64,000 nucleotides of DNA from CAVTJL01 sp963735065 (GTDB taxonomy: Bacteria > Pseudomonadota > Alphaproteobacteria > Geminicoccales > Geminicoccaceae): NCBI GenBank assembly GCA_963735065.1, contig CAVTJL010000001.1, positions 2,232,001 to 2,296,000 on the forward strand, in the 5' to 3' direction. Positions 45,926-55,320 of this stretch are shown piece after piece; the stretch's first letter is position 1; every line of letters begins with the position of its first letter. The position numbers were made by a program, and so were the translations under genes. The notes under the pieces are model-generated. The model was not told the origin of the DNA. It ran no database searches and saw only the letters and a program-made list of their open reading frames with translations.

Positions 45926-46939
45926 ATGACAAAGCGACGGACCTTCATCGGCATGGCGCTGCTGCTGGCGACGGCGGCAGCGCCGGCCTTTGCCGCCGAC
46001 TATCCCTGGAAGCCCGAGAAGCCCATCACGATCATCGTGCCCTGGGCGGCCGGCGGCTCGACCGATCAGGTGACGCGCATCGCCGCGGGCGAGATCGAGC
46101 AGGCGCTGGGCCAGAACGTGGTCGTCGTGAACCAGCCCGGTGCCTCGGGCTCGATCGGCACGAAGGCGGTGCTGGACGGGCCCAAGGACGGCTACACCTG
46201 GACCGCGGGGGCAGCCCAGGATCTGGGCACCTACATCGTGCTGGGCATGCTGGATACGCATATCGGCGACTGGCATCTTTATCTCGATGTCGCGAACGTG
46301 CCGCTCGTGGGCGTCAATGCCGATACCCCTTACAAGACGATGCAGGAGCTCTTGGACGCCATGAAGGCGAAGCCGGGGCAGATCACGGTGGCCACCGCCG
46401 GGCTCAGCTCGAGCGGCCACACGGCGATCGAGGCGATCAGGAACGCCACCGGCATCGAGTACAAGAACGTCACCTATGACGGCGGCAATCCGGCGGTGAT
46501 CGCCACGGTCAGCGGCGAGACGCAGGTGACGACGCAGCTCGCCGTCGAGCAGGCCGAGATGATCCGGGCAGGCAAGATAAGGCCGCTCGCGGTGCTCTCG
46601 GACAAGCCCTTGGAGATCGAGGGCTTCGGCACGGTGCCGCCGCTCACCGACACGGTGAAGGACTTTCCGGTGGCGCCCAACTATTTCGGCATCTTCGTCC
46701 CCAAGGGCGTGCCCGACGAGGTCGTCCAGACCCTCGACATGGTCTGGAAGGACAAGATCGCGAGCTCGGCGGCGCTCGAGAAGTACGCCAAGAGCCGGGG
46801 CGCCCAGTTCGCGGGCAATCTCTACGGCGAGGCGGCGCAGAAGGCGGTCGAGCCGGCGGTGCGCACCACCGCCTGGCTGCTCTTCGACGGCGGCAAGGCC
46901 AAGGTGAGCCCGGATACGGTGGGTATCGCCAAGCCGTGA
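45926..46939 (+). CDS. Tripartite tricarboxylate transporter substrate-binding protein
   Basis: Periplasmic BugT/TctC-type receptor of 337 residues. A Sec signal MTKRRTFIGMALLLATAAAPAFA is cut before ADYPWKP. The family text PITIIVPWAAGGSTDQVTRI, NQPGASGSIGTKAV, and ITVATAGLSSSGHTAIEAI is complete. A 6-base hairpin (TGCGCC/GGCGCA, 45868-45885) lies in the gap from the reductase. It is followed by TctB and TctA and would bind a carboxylate or carboxylated sugar. Confidence 0.92.
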   Translation: MTKRRTFIGMALLLATAAAPAFAADYPWKPEKPITIIVPWAAGGSTDQVTRIAAGEIEQALGQNVVVVNQPGASGSIGTKAVLDGPKDGYTWTAGAAQDLGTYIVLGMLDTHIGDWHLYLDVANVPLVGVNADTPYKTMQELLDAMKAKPGQITVATAGLSSSGHTAIEAIRNATGIEYKNVTYDGGNPAVIATVSGETQVTTQLAVEQAEMIRAGKIRPLAVLSDKPLEIEGFGTVPPLTDTVKDFPVAPNYFGIFVPKGVPDEVVQTLDMVWKDKIASSAALEKYAKSRGAQFAGNLYGEAAQKAVEPAVRTTAWLLFDGGKAKVSPDTVGIAKP

Positions 46940-47421
46940 TCCGGGCCGATCTCGCCTTCGGCAGTCTCTTGATCGCCCTCGGGCTCGGCATCGTCGTCGA
47001 ATCCTGGCGGATGCCGCGCTTCGCGGACCAGGGGGTCAACCCCTGGTCCGTGCCGGGGCTCGTGCCGGGCATCCTGGGCGTCGTCATCCTGATCCTGGCG
47101 CTGGTGCTGGTCGGCCGCTCGATCCGCCGGCTCGCCGTCGCGGGTGGCACCGACGAGGCGCCGGGGCCCTTCACGGGCCTCAGCCTCGGCCGGACCGTGC
47201 TGACGCTTTTGCTGACGCTCGTCTACGCGGCCGGCCTCGTGGGCCGTCTGCCGTTCTGGCTCGCGACCTTCTTGTTCGTGGCCGCTTTTGTCTTTCTCTT
47301 CGAGTGGGGGAGCGAGAGGGGGCGGCTTGGCTCGGCCGTGGCCGCCATCGTCATCGGCGCCGTGGTGTCGGGGGTCGTGTCGGCGGTGTTCCGCTACGTC
47401 TTTCTCGTCAGCCTGCCCTAG
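46936..47421 (+). CDS. TctB small membrane subunit
   Basis: A 161-residue membrane protein with four spans, for example LAFGSLLIALGLGIVVESW and LPFWLATFLFVAAFVFLFEW. A GTG start (GTGA) overlaps the binding-protein stop by four bases. TctB is the small integral subunit of the tripartite tricarboxylate transporter; it works with TctA encoded downstream. Similarity in this family is low, and the identity rests on the size, topology and gene order. Confidence 0.88.
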   Translation: MIRADLAFGSLLIALGLGIVVESWRMPRFADQGVNPWSVPGLVPGILGVVILILALVLVGRSIRRLAVAGGTDEAPGPFTGLSLGRTVLTLLLTLVYAAGLVGRLPFWLATFLFVAAFVFLFEWGSERGRLGSAVAAIVIGAVVSGVVSAVFRYVFLVSLP

Positions 47422-47433
47422 GATCTTCCGCGG

Positions 47434-48939
47434 ATGCCCGACGGCCTCGTCTATCTGGCACAGGCGATCGTCCACTTCGCGAGCCCCTGGAGCCTGTTCG
47501 AGATCTTCTGGGCGACGCTCTTGGGCATCGCCATCGGGGCGCTGCCCGGGCTGACGGCGACCCTGGGCGTGGCGCTTCTCACCACGCTCACCTTCCGCAT
47601 GGGCTCGGGCGACGCGATCCTGATCCTGATCTGCTCCTATGTGGGCGCCATCTATGGCGGCTCCAGAAGCGCCATCCTGCTCAACATCCCGGGCACGCCC
47701 GCCAACGCCGCCACCACCCTCGACGGCTTTCCGCTCGCCCGCGCAGGGCATGCGGGGCGCGCCATGGGGCTCGCCACGACGGGCTCCTTTTTCGGCTCGC
47801 TGATCGGCATGCTGCTGCTGGCGCTGGTGGCGCCCGTCTTGGCGAGCTTCGCGCTCGATTTCGGCAGCTTCGAGTTTTTCTGGCTTGCCGTCTTCGGCAT
47901 CGTCATCTCGGGCCACCTCACGGCGCTCGACGATCCGCTGAAAGGCTGGATCGCGGGCTTTCTCGGCCTGATGGTCGCGATGGTGGGGCAGGAGGGCATC
48001 CAGTCCTACGAACGCTTCACCTTCGGCAGCACCCAGCTCGCCGGCGGCTTCGGGCTTCTGCCGGCGCTGGTGGGTGCCTTCGGCTTTGCCGAGGTCATCA
48101 TGGTGATGGCGCAGCCGGGCTACGAATCGGTGCGCTCGGCCACCGACCGGGTGGTGCCCCGCCTGCGCGAGGTCGCGGCCTACTGGCGCACCATCATCCG
48201 CTCGGGCGTGATCGGCACGCTGATGGGCCTCATCCCGGGCGTGGGCGAGGACATCGGCGCCTGGGCCTCCTATGCCGCGGCGAGGCGTGCCAGCAAGGAG
48301 CCGCAGAAATTCGGCAAGGGCTCGGTCGAGGGGCTGCTCGCCGCCGAGACGGGCAACAACGCAGCGGTGCCGGGCGCCATCATCCCGGTGCTGACGCTGG
48401 CCGTGCCGGGGTCGGCACCCGCGGCCGTGCTGCTGGCCGCCATGTTCATCCATGGCGTGCGGCCCGGGCCCTTGATCATGATCGAGCAGCCGGCCTTCGT
48501 GTTCCAGGTCGTGGCGATGATCCTCTACGCCAGCCTTGCCATCCTGATCCTCGGCCTCGCGCTTGCCCGCCCGCTGCTCCTGGTGCTCTCGATCAGCCGC
48601 GAGCGCCTGATGCCCATCATCTTCGTTCTCTGCACCATCGGCTCCTTCGCCATCGCCAGCCGCCTCTTCGATGTGTGGGTGATGCTGGGCTTCGGCGTGC
48701 TGGGCTTCTTGCTGCGCATCATGGGCTACCCGATGGCGCCGCTCGTGCTGGGCATCGTCCTGGGCGACCTCCTGGACAAGAGCTTCCGGCGCGGCATGGT
48801 GCTCTCCGACGGCTCGCTCGTCCCCTTCCTCACACGGCCGATCAGCGCCGTGCTATGGGTGCTGACGCTCGTCACCATCCTGATGAGCTTCCGCGTCGTC
48901 CGCGAGGCGGCCGCCCGCCTGCTTCGCCGTTCCAGCTGA
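47434..48939 (+). CDS. TctA large membrane subunit
   Basis: A 501-residue permease with about 12 membrane spans. The family core is LLGIAIGALPGLTATLGVALL, YVGAIYGGSRSAILLNIPGTP and GLIPGVGEDIGAWASYAAAR, three TctA signatures; the gene begins 12 bases after tctB. It is the main channel for proton- or sodium-driven carboxylate uptake. The start MPDGLVYLAQAI has a weak ribosome site. Confidence 0.92.
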   Translation: MPDGLVYLAQAIVHFASPWSLFEIFWATLLGIAIGALPGLTATLGVALLTTLTFRMGSGDAILILICSYVGAIYGGSRSAILLNIPGTPANAATTLDGFPLARAGHAGRAMGLATTGSFFGSLIGMLLLALVAPVLASFALDFGSFEFFWLAVFGIVISGHLTALDDPLKGWIAGFLGLMVAMVGQEGIQSYERFTFGSTQLAGGFGLLPALVGAFGFAEVIMVMAQPGYESVRSATDRVVPRLREVAAYWRTIIRSGVIGTLMGLIPGVGEDIGAWASYAAARRASKEPQKFGKGSVEGLLAAETGNNAAVPGAIIPVLTLAVPGSAPAAVLLAAMFIHGVRPGPLIMIEQPAFVFQVVAMILYASLAILILGLALARPLLLVLSISRERLMPIIFVLCTIGSFAIASRLFDVWVMLGFGVLGFLLRIMGYPMAPLVLGIVLGDLLDKSFRRGMVLSDGSLVPFLTRPISAVLWVLTLVTILMSFRVVREAAARLLRRSS

Positions 48940-48951
48940 GGATCCGAATCC

Positions 48952-49777
48952 GTGCCAGGAGTGGACAAGCTCTCGATGAACCTCGCCACCGTCCGCAAGC
49001 AGTGGAGCCTGCGCGACGCGGTGGAAGGCTGCGCCCGCATGGGCATCCACGGCGTGGCGCCCTGGCGCGACCAGCTCAAGGAGACCGGCCTCAAGGAATC
49101 CGCACGCCTCCTGCGCTCCAACGGCATGCGCGTCACCGGCCTCTGCCGCGGCGGCTTCTTCCCCGCCAACGACGCGACCGAGCGCCGCAAAAGCCTCGAC
49201 GACAACCGGCGGGCCATCGAGGAGGCGGCGACCATCGGTGCCGAGTGCCTCGTTCTCGTCTGCGGTGGCCTGCCCGCATGGCTCGCGTGACCTCGAAGGC
49301 GCCCGGCACCAGGTCGAGGACGGCATCGCCGCCGTGTTGGACGACGCGATCTCGACCGGCGTGCCGCTGGCGATCGAGCCGCTCCACCCGATGTATGCCG
49401 GCGACCGCTCGGTCGTCAGCACGCTGGCCCAGGCGCTCGACATCTGCGACGGGCTGGGCAACCAGGGTGTGGGCGTCGCCGTCGACGTCTATCATGTGTG
49501 GTGGGATCCAGCACTCGCCGCCCAGATCGAGCGCTGCGGCAAGAAGCGTCTTCTGGCCTTTCACATCTGCGACTGGCTGGTGCCGACGCGGGACCTGCTC
49601 GAGGACCGCGGCATGATGGGCGACGGCGTCATCGACATTCCCCGCATCCGCGAGATGGTCCAGGCCCAGGGCTATGAAGGCCTCAACGAGGTCGAGATCT
49701 TCTCACGCGATTGGTGGGCGAGGGATCCGCTCAAGGTGCTGGCGGTGTGCATCGAGCGGCATGAGAGCAGGTGTTGA
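48952..49777 (+). CDS. Sugar phosphate isomerase/epimerase (one-base frameshift)
   Basis: A TIM-barrel isomerase of the AP-endonuclease-2/IolE type, about 274 residues when one surplus base near 49276 is removed. The first part starts GTG (MPGVDKLSMNLATVRKQWSL) and reads LRSNGMRVTGLCRGGFFP and TIGAECLVLVCGGLP; the second reads GVPLAIEPLHPMYAGDRS, GVAVDVYHVWWDPALAA and LNEVEIFSRDWWARDP, with the metal-binding Glu, Asp, His and Glu. It is last in the operon and may convert a ketose or inositol-like intermediate. Confidence 0.85.
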
Positions 49778-49834
49778 GGATCGGGCATCGCGTTAAGGAT
49801 GCTCGACTGTAGCTTAGTCCGGAAGGACCGTGTC

Positions 49835-50077
49835 ATGTCTCTCTACATAGATGATGATACTGTCCGTGCCTTGGCGGAGCGCTTGGCGAGTGTGCAGGGC
49901 ATGACCGTCACCGAGGCGGTCAGGCAGGCGCTTCAGCGCCAGCTCGAGATCATCGCCGACGATCGCGAGCGGCGCGATCGTGAGCTGCGTCGGCTATTCG
50001 CGGCGTTCGACGCCCATCCGCCACAGCGGCGCTTCGGCGATCCGGAGATGTACGACGAGGATGGTCTGCCGCGCTGA
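49835..50077 (+). CDS. VapB-family antitoxin, orphan
   Basis: An 80-residue protein, MSLYIDDDTVRALAERLASV then MTVTEAVRQALQRQLE, the ribbon-helix-helix start of PSK/VapB-type antitoxins. The C-terminal FAAFDAHPPQRRFGDPEMYD holds the toxin-binding tail with the DxMYDExGLPR end typical of this group. GGAAGGA lies ahead of the start. The VapC PIN-toxin gene that usually follows immediately is absent: the next gene is convergent and encodes a GNAT enzyme. It may be an antitoxin for a distant toxin or a remnant. Confidence 0.82.
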   Translation: MSLYIDDDTVRALAERLASVQGMTVTEAVRQALQRQLEIIADDRERRDRELRRLFAAFDAHPPQRRFGDPEMYDEDGLPR

Positions 50078-50136
50078 GAGCGTCGGTTGCCCGCTGGTCG
50101 CACCCCGCTCGCCATAGAGGCGTCGGCGTCCCTCCC

Positions 50137-50634
50137 TCACCCCAGCGGCAGCTTCATCCCGACATGGCTCGGGACGAAGCCCAGGCGCTCGTAGAAGCGG
50201 TGGGCGTCGCGGCGGGAGGTGTGGGTGGTGAGCTGGACGAGGTGGCTGCCGGCGGCGCGGGCGCGCTCGATCGCCTCGCGGACGAGACGCTCGCCGATGC
50301 GCCGGCCGCGCAGGTCGCTCGCCACGCGCACCGCCTCGATCTGGGCGCGGAGCGCGCCTTGGTGGCTGAGGCCGGGGATCAGGGTGAGCTGCAGGCAGCC
50401 GACGATGCGGCCGTCCAGCTCGGCCACGAGGACGAGGCTGCCCTGCCGCTCGATGTCGGCGAAGGCCGCCTCGTAGGCGGGGGCCAAAGGGAGGCCGGGG
50501 CGCTCGCGGGTGGCGCCCAGGGGATCGTCGGCCAGCAGATCGACGATGGCGGCGAGGTCCGCCGTGCCCGCCGGGCGGACGAGCAGGGCAGCTCGCTCCG
50601 GCCCGATCTCGGCCCTGATGCTCTCAGTCGTCAT
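50137..50634 (-). CDS. GNAT-family N-acetyltransferase
   Basis: A 165-residue acetyltransferase. The fold is clear: LLVRPAGTADLAAIVDLLAD, then LVLVAELDGRIVGCLQLTL, and the acetyl-CoA loop VRVASDLRGRRIGERLVREA (RxxGxG), followed by VQLTTHTSRRDAHRFYERLGF. The substrate is unknown. It is alone on the minus strand between the orphan VapB and the second peptide operon; the open frame running on to 52632 is antisense of the SBP gene. Confidence 0.88.
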   Translation of the reverse strand: MTTESIRAEIGPERAALLVRPAGTADLAAIVDLLADDPLGATRERPGLPLAPAYEAAFADIERQGSLVLVAELDGRIVGCLQLTLIPGLSHQGALRAQIEAVRVASDLRGRRIGERLVREAIERARAAGSHLVQLTTHTSRRDAHRFYERLGFVPSHVGMKLPLG

Positions 50635-50880
50635 CCTGTGCCGCCAAAGGGGATCCCGTTGCAGGCGGTCCCATAGCACGGCCGGCGCAGGCCCGGAATG
50701 GCCGGCCGCCGGGGCCGGTGCCCCAGCTTCGCATTGACCGATGCTCTTTGCGGCGGCAGCTTCATTCCTCAGGGAAGACCGCATCGGCCCCGCGGGTCGG
50801 CGCGTCTCATGGAGGTCGATCGCCTCAGGCACCGGCGCCCCCGCCGGGGACGACGGGTCGAGACAAGAGGAGACAAGAAG

Positions 50881-52473
50881 ATGAAGCGACGCGAGGTACT
50901 GCTCACGACGGCGGCGTTGGTGGGCGCATCCGCGCTGCCGGCAGCAGCGGCGACGCCCAAGGACGTTCTCGTGATCGCCGACGCCATCGACGACATGACG
51001 AGCGTGGACCCGGCCGAGTCCTTCGAGTTCTCGGGCCAGGATCTGCTGAACAACACCTATCAGCAGCTCTTCGAGTTCGATCCGGCCCACGTCGATTCGG
51101 GCTTCAAGCCCGGTGTCATCGAGAAGTACGAGATCGCCGACGACGGCATGACCTACACCTTCGAGGTCCGCAAGGGCCAGAAGTTCCACAGCGGCAATCC
51201 GGTGACCGCATCGGACGTCGTCTTCTCGCTCAAGCGCGCGGTGAAGCTCAACCTGACGCCTTCCTTCATCCTGACGCAGTTCGGCCCGAGCGCCGACAAT
51301 GTCGATCAGATGATCGAGAAGACGGGCGACTACACGCTGACGATGAAGGTCGACAAGCCCTACGCGCCGACCTTCATCCTGAACTGCCTCACCGCCACGA
51401 TCTCCTCGGTGGTCGACGAGAAGGAGGCGATGGCGCACGAGGAGAACGGCGATTTCGGCCATGCCTGGCTCAAGACGCACGATGCGGGCAGCGGCCCCTA
51501 CCGTCTGGTGAGCTGGAAGCCCAACGAGTCCTACATGCTCGAGGCGGTGCCGGGCTCGGGCATCGTGCCCGCCAAGATCAAGCGCGTGGTGGTGCGCCAC
51601 ATCCCCGAGGCCGCGACCGAGCAGCTCCTGCTCGAGAAGGGCGACATCGACATCGCGCGCAAGCTCCTGCCCTCGAACATCGAGGCGGTCGAGAAGAACC
51701 CGAAGCTCAAGGTCGAGACCGACCTCAAGGGCCGCATCTACTATTTCAGCCTCAACCAGAAGAACAAGATCCTGAGCAATCCCAAGGTCATCGAGGCGAT
51801 GAAGTGGCTCGTCGACTATGACGGGATGGTAAGCTCCATCCTCAAGGGCCAGTTCGTCGTGCACCAGACCTTCGAGCCCAAGACCTTCCTGGGCGTGCTC
51901 GACAAGAACCCCTACAAGCTCGACGTCGCCAAGGCAAAGCAGCTCCTGGCCGAGGCGGGCTATCCGGACGGCTTCAGCATCACCATGGACGCCCGCAACG
52001 TGCCGCCCGACATCGACATGGCGACCGCGGTCCAGGGAACGTTCGCCCAGGCCGGCATCAAGCTCGAGGTGCTGCCGGGCGACGGCAAGCAGACGCTGAC
52101 CAAGTACAGGGCGCGAAACCACGACATCTATATCGGCGCCTGGGGCCCCGACTATCCGGACCCCAACACCAACGCCAGCACCTTCACGAGCAACCCGGAC
52201 AACCGGGACGAGGCGAAGCTGACGGGCAAGCTCGCCTGGCGCAACGCCTGGGACATTCCGGAGCTGACCAAGGAGACCGAGGCCGCGACCCTCGAGCGCG
52301 ACGAGGGCAAGCGTGCCAAGATGTACGAGGACCTGCAGCAGGCGATGCTCGATCGCGGGCCCTTCGTCATCATGTTCCAGCAGACGCTGCAGTCGGCGAT
52401 GCGCAAGGAGGTCGAGGGCTTCTACACGGGCGGCCCGGTGACCGACGCCATCTTCTGGACGGTCACGAAGTAG
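50881..52473 (+). CDS. Dipeptide-type ABC transporter substrate-binding protein (second operon)
   Basis: Periplasmic receptor of 530 residues, SBP family 5. A strong Shine-Dalgarno (GAGGAGACAAGAAG) precedes MKRREVLLTTAALVGASALPAAAA, a twin-arginine-like or Sec signal. The mature text includes MTYTFEVRKGQKFHSGNPVT, SDVVFSLKRA, GSGPYRLVSW, and IYIGAWGPDYPDPNTNA. It heads the operon SBP-B-C-D-F. It is a paralogue of the SBP at 12066 but not close in sequence, so the two systems probably take up different ligands. Confidence 0.92.
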   Translation: MKRREVLLTTAALVGASALPAAAATPKDVLVIADAIDDMTSVDPAESFEFSGQDLLNNTYQQLFEFDPAHVDSGFKPGVIEKYEIADDGMTYTFEVRKGQKFHSGNPVTASDVVFSLKRAVKLNLTPSFILTQFGPSADNVDQMIEKTGDYTLTMKVDKPYAPTFILNCLTATISSVVDEKEAMAHEENGDFGHAWLKTHDAGSGPYRLVSWKPNESYMLEAVPGSGIVPAKIKRVVVRHIPEAATEQLLLEKGDIDIARKLLPSNIEAVEKNPKLKVETDLKGRIYYFSLNQKNKILSNPKVIEAMKWLVDYDGMVSSILKGQFVVHQTFEPKTFLGVLDKNPYKLDVAKAKQLLAEAGYPDGFSITMDARNVPPDIDMATAVQGTFAQAGIKLEVLPGDGKQTLTKYRARNHDIYIGAWGPDYPDPNTNASTFTSNPDNRDEAKLTGKLAWRNAWDIPELTKETEAATLERDEGKRAKMYEDLQQAMLDRGPFVIMFQQTLQSAMRKEVEGFYTGGPVTDAIFWTVTK

Positions 52474-52480
52474 CAGGAGG

Positions 52481-53548
52481 GTGGCGACCCTCCTCGTCGC
52501 CGGCAGCCGGCCGGGAGCCCTGCGCAACTCTCTCCCGGCGCGGCTGCTGCTCGGCACGGCACGGACCCTGGGGTCGGTGGCGCTCACCTTCCTCGGCCTC
52601 TTGTTCGTCACCTTCCTGATCGGGCGCGTCATCCCGATCGACCCGGTGCTGTCGGCGGTGGGCGATCGGGCGACGCAGGCGACCTACGAGGCCGTCAGGC
52701 ATTCCCTGGGCCTCGACCAGCCCCTCTACGTCCAGTTCTATCGCTATGTGCTGGCCGTGCTGCACGGCGATCTCGGCCAGTCGGTGATGACCTCGCGGCC
52801 GGTCCTCACCGACATCGCCACCTTTTTCCCGGCCACGCTCGAGCTGGCCACCATCGCGACGATCATCGGCATCGTGCTGGGCGTGCCGGCCGGTGTGGCC
52901 GCCGCGGTGTGGCGGGGCCGCTGGCCCGACCAGATCATCCGCGTGCTGGGCCTCGTCGGCTACTCGGTGCCGATCTTCTGGCTGGGCCTGATGGGCCTGC
53001 TCCTCTTCTACGGCGTGCTGGGCTGGGTGGCAGGGCCGGGCAGGCTCGACGTGTTCTACGAGGACCTCGTGCCGCGCGTCACGGGCCTCATCACCGTCGA
53101 CGCGCTGCTTGCCGGGGACTGGGACGTCTTCTGGAACGCGATGAGCCACCTCGTCCTGCCGGCGAGCCTCCTGGGCTACTACTCGCTCGCCTATATCAGC
53201 CGCATGACGCGGAGCTTCATGATCGAGCAGCTCCAGCAGGAATATGTCACGACCGCGCGGGTGAAGGGCATCCCCGAGCGCCGCGTGATCTGGCGCCACG
53301 CCTTCGGCAACATCCAGGTCCAGCTCGTCACGGTGATCGTGCTGTCCTATGCCGGCCTCCTCGAGGGCTCGGTCCTGACCGAGATCGTCTTCGCCTGGCC
53401 GGGCATCGGGCGCTACATCACCCAGGCGCTGCTGGCGGCCGACATGAACGCCGTGCTGGGCGGCACCATCGTCGTGGGCTCGGTCTTCATCGGGCTCAAC
53501 CTCCTGGCCGATCTTCTCTACCGCGTGCTCGATCCGAGGGCGCGATGA
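52481..53548 (+). CDS. Dipeptide-type ABC transporter permease, DppB-like (second operon)
   Basis: Inner-membrane permease of up to 355 residues. The GTG start at 52481 lies only 7 bases after the SBP stop, so the ribosome site overlaps the GTG; the real start could be a little later. Family segments are VTFLIGRVIPIDPVLSAVGD, SLGLDQPLYVQFYRYVLAVL, FPATLELATIATIIGIVLGV and the EAA loop YVTTARVKGIPERRVIWRHA. A longer loop (LDVFYEDLVPRVTGLITVDA) than usual is present. Confidence 0.9.
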   Translation: MATLLVAGSRPGALRNSLPARLLLGTARTLGSVALTFLGLLFVTFLIGRVIPIDPVLSAVGDRATQATYEAVRHSLGLDQPLYVQFYRYVLAVLHGDLGQSVMTSRPVLTDIATFFPATLELATIATIIGIVLGVPAGVAAAVWRGRWPDQIIRVLGLVGYSVPIFWLGLMGLLLFYGVLGWVAGPGRLDVFYEDLVPRVTGLITVDALLAGDWDVFWNAMSHLVLPASLLGYYSLAYISRMTRSFMIEQLQQEYVTTARVKGIPERRVIWRHAFGNIQVQLVTVIVLSYAGLLEGSVLTEIVFAWPGIGRYITQALLAADMNAVLGGTIVVGSVFIGLNLLADLLYRVLDPRAR

Positions 53549-54462
53549 CGGCCTTTCCCGCCGACCGCGGAGGCTGGCGCCGGGCGCTTTTGAGCGATTC
53601 CCCGCGCTCCCGCGCCGAGGCCAAGCTCGGCCAGCTCTATCGCGGCTGGCTCACCTTCCGCGCCAACCCCTTGGCCATGGTGGGCCTGGGGATCGTCCTG
53701 CTGCTGGTGCTGGTGGCGATCCTGGCGCCGCTGCTGGCGACGCACAGCCCCTACGTCCAGAACCTCCAGGACCGGCTGCAGCCGCCGAGCCTCGCCCATT
53801 GGCTGGGCACCGACGAGTTCGGCCGCGACATCTACACCCGCATCCTCTACGGCGCCCGCATCACGCTGCTGATCGTCATCCTGGTCGCGGTGACGGCGGC
53901 CCCCATCGGCCTGCTGATCGGCACGATCGCGGGCTATATGGGCGGCTGGGTCGACAGCGTGCTGATGCGCCTCACCGACGTGGTGCTGGCCTTCCCCAAG
54001 CTGATCCTGGCGCTGGCCTTCGTGGCGGCGCTGGGCCCGGGCATCGAGAACGCGATCATCGCCATCGCCATCACCTCCTGGCCGCCCTATGCCAGGATCG
54101 CGCGGGCCGAGACCATCACCGTGCGCCAGAGCGACTTCATCGCCGCGATCCGCCTGCAGGGCGCCTCGACCGCCCGCATCATCGTCGGCCACATCATGCC
54201 GCTTTGCCTCTCCTCGCTCATCGTGCGCGTCACCCTCGACATGGCGGGCATCATCCTGACCGCGGCGGGCCTGGGCTTTCTCGGCCTGGGCGCCCAGCCG
54301 CCGATGCCCGAATGGGGGGCCATGATCTCGACCGGGCGGCAGTTCCTTCTCGCCCAGTGGTGGGTCGCGACCATTCCCGGCATCGCCATCCTGCTGGTGA
54401 GCCTGGGCTTCAACCTCCTGGGCGACGGGCTCCGCGACGTGCTGGACCCCAAGAGCTCATGA
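53545..54462 (+). CDS. Dipeptide-type ABC transporter permease, DppC-like (second operon)
   Basis: Inner-membrane permease of 305 residues. The ATG overlaps the dppB stop by four bases (ATGA). The family text is FRANPLAMVGLGIVLLLVLV, LAHWLGTDEFGRDIYTRILYG and the EAA-like loop IRLQGASTARIIVGHIMPLC; the end is SLGFNLLGDGLRDVLDP. It is the fourth module of the import system. Confidence 0.92.
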   Translation: MTAFPADRGGWRRALLSDSPRSRAEAKLGQLYRGWLTFRANPLAMVGLGIVLLLVLVAILAPLLATHSPYVQNLQDRLQPPSLAHWLGTDEFGRDIYTRILYGARITLLIVILVAVTAAPIGLLIGTIAGYMGGWVDSVLMRLTDVVLAFPKLILALAFVAALGPGIENAIIAIAITSWPPYARIARAETITVRQSDFIAAIRLQGASTARIIVGHIMPLCLSSLIVRVTLDMAGIILTAAGLGFLGLGAQPPMPEWGAMISTGRQFLLAQWWVATIPGIAILLVSLGFNLLGDGLRDVLDPKSS

Positions 54463-55316
54463 CGACGAGCGGGCCGCTTCTCGAGATCGAGGACCTTCAC
54501 GTCGACTTCGCGACGCGCACGGGCCTCGTCAGCGCGGTGCGCGGCATCGACCTCACCGTGGGGCGCGAGAAGCTGGGCATCGTCGGCGAATCGGGCTCGG
54601 GCAAGTCGATGACGGGCCGCGCCATCCTGCGCCTCGTGCCGCCGCCGGGCAGCGTGCGCGCCCGCCGCCTCGCGCTCGAGGGCGAGGATCTGCTGGCCGC
54701 CAGCAACCGGCGCATGCGCGGCATCCGCGGCCGGCGCATCGCCATGGTGATGCAGGACCCCAAATTCTCCCTCAACCCGGTGATGACGGTGGGCCGGCAG
54801 ATCACCGAGGCCTATCGGGCGCACGGCCGGGTCGGTGCGCGCGAGGCCAGGCGCAAGGCGCTGGCCATGCTGGAGGCCGTGCGCATCCGCGACCCGGAGC
54901 GCGTCTTCGGCCTCTACCCGCACGAGGTCTCGGGCGGCATGGGCCAGCGCATCATGATCGCCATGATGCTCATCCCGGAGCCGGCGCTGCTGATCGCCGA
55001 CGAGCCCACCTCGGCCCTCGACGTCACCGTGCAGATGCAGGTGCTGGCGATCCTCGACGATCTCGTGAGCCAGCGCGGCATGGGGCTCATCTTCATCAGC
55101 CACGATCTCGATCTCGTGGCGTCGTTCTGCGACCGGATCGCCATCATGTATGCGGGCCGCGTGGTCGAGACCTGCCGGGCGGGCGAGCTTCACGCCGCGA
55201 CGCATCCCTACACGCGCGGCCTGCTGAGCTCGATGCCGCGGATCGACGACGATCGGGACGAGCTGCCGGTCCTCGAGCGCGACCCCGCCTGGCAGCATGC
55301 CGGCTTCGGGAGCTGA
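54459..55316 (+). CDS. Dipeptide-type ABC transporter ATP-binding protein, DppD-like
   Basis: A 285-residue ATPase. Walker A is GIVGESGSGKSMTGRA near residue 43, the signature is VSGGMGQRIMIAMM and Walker B is ALLIADEPTSALDVT; the end HPYTRGLLSSMPRID is the oligopeptide-ABC tail. The start overlaps the dppC stop by 4 bases (ATGA). It forms a heterodimer with DppF encoded next. Confidence 0.92.
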   Translation: MTTSGPLLEIEDLHVDFATRTGLVSAVRGIDLTVGREKLGIVGESGSGKSMTGRAILRLVPPPGSVRARRLALEGEDLLAASNRRMRGIRGRRIAMVMQDPKFSLNPVMTVGRQITEAYRAHGRVGAREARRKALAMLEAVRIRDPERVFGLYPHEVSGGMGQRIMIAMMLIPEPALLIADEPTSALDVTVQMQVLAILDDLVSQRGMGLIFISHDLDLVASFCDRIAIMYAGRVVETCRAGELHAATHPYTRGLLSSMPRIDDDRDELPVLERDPAWQHAGFGS

Positions 55317-55320
55317 GCGG

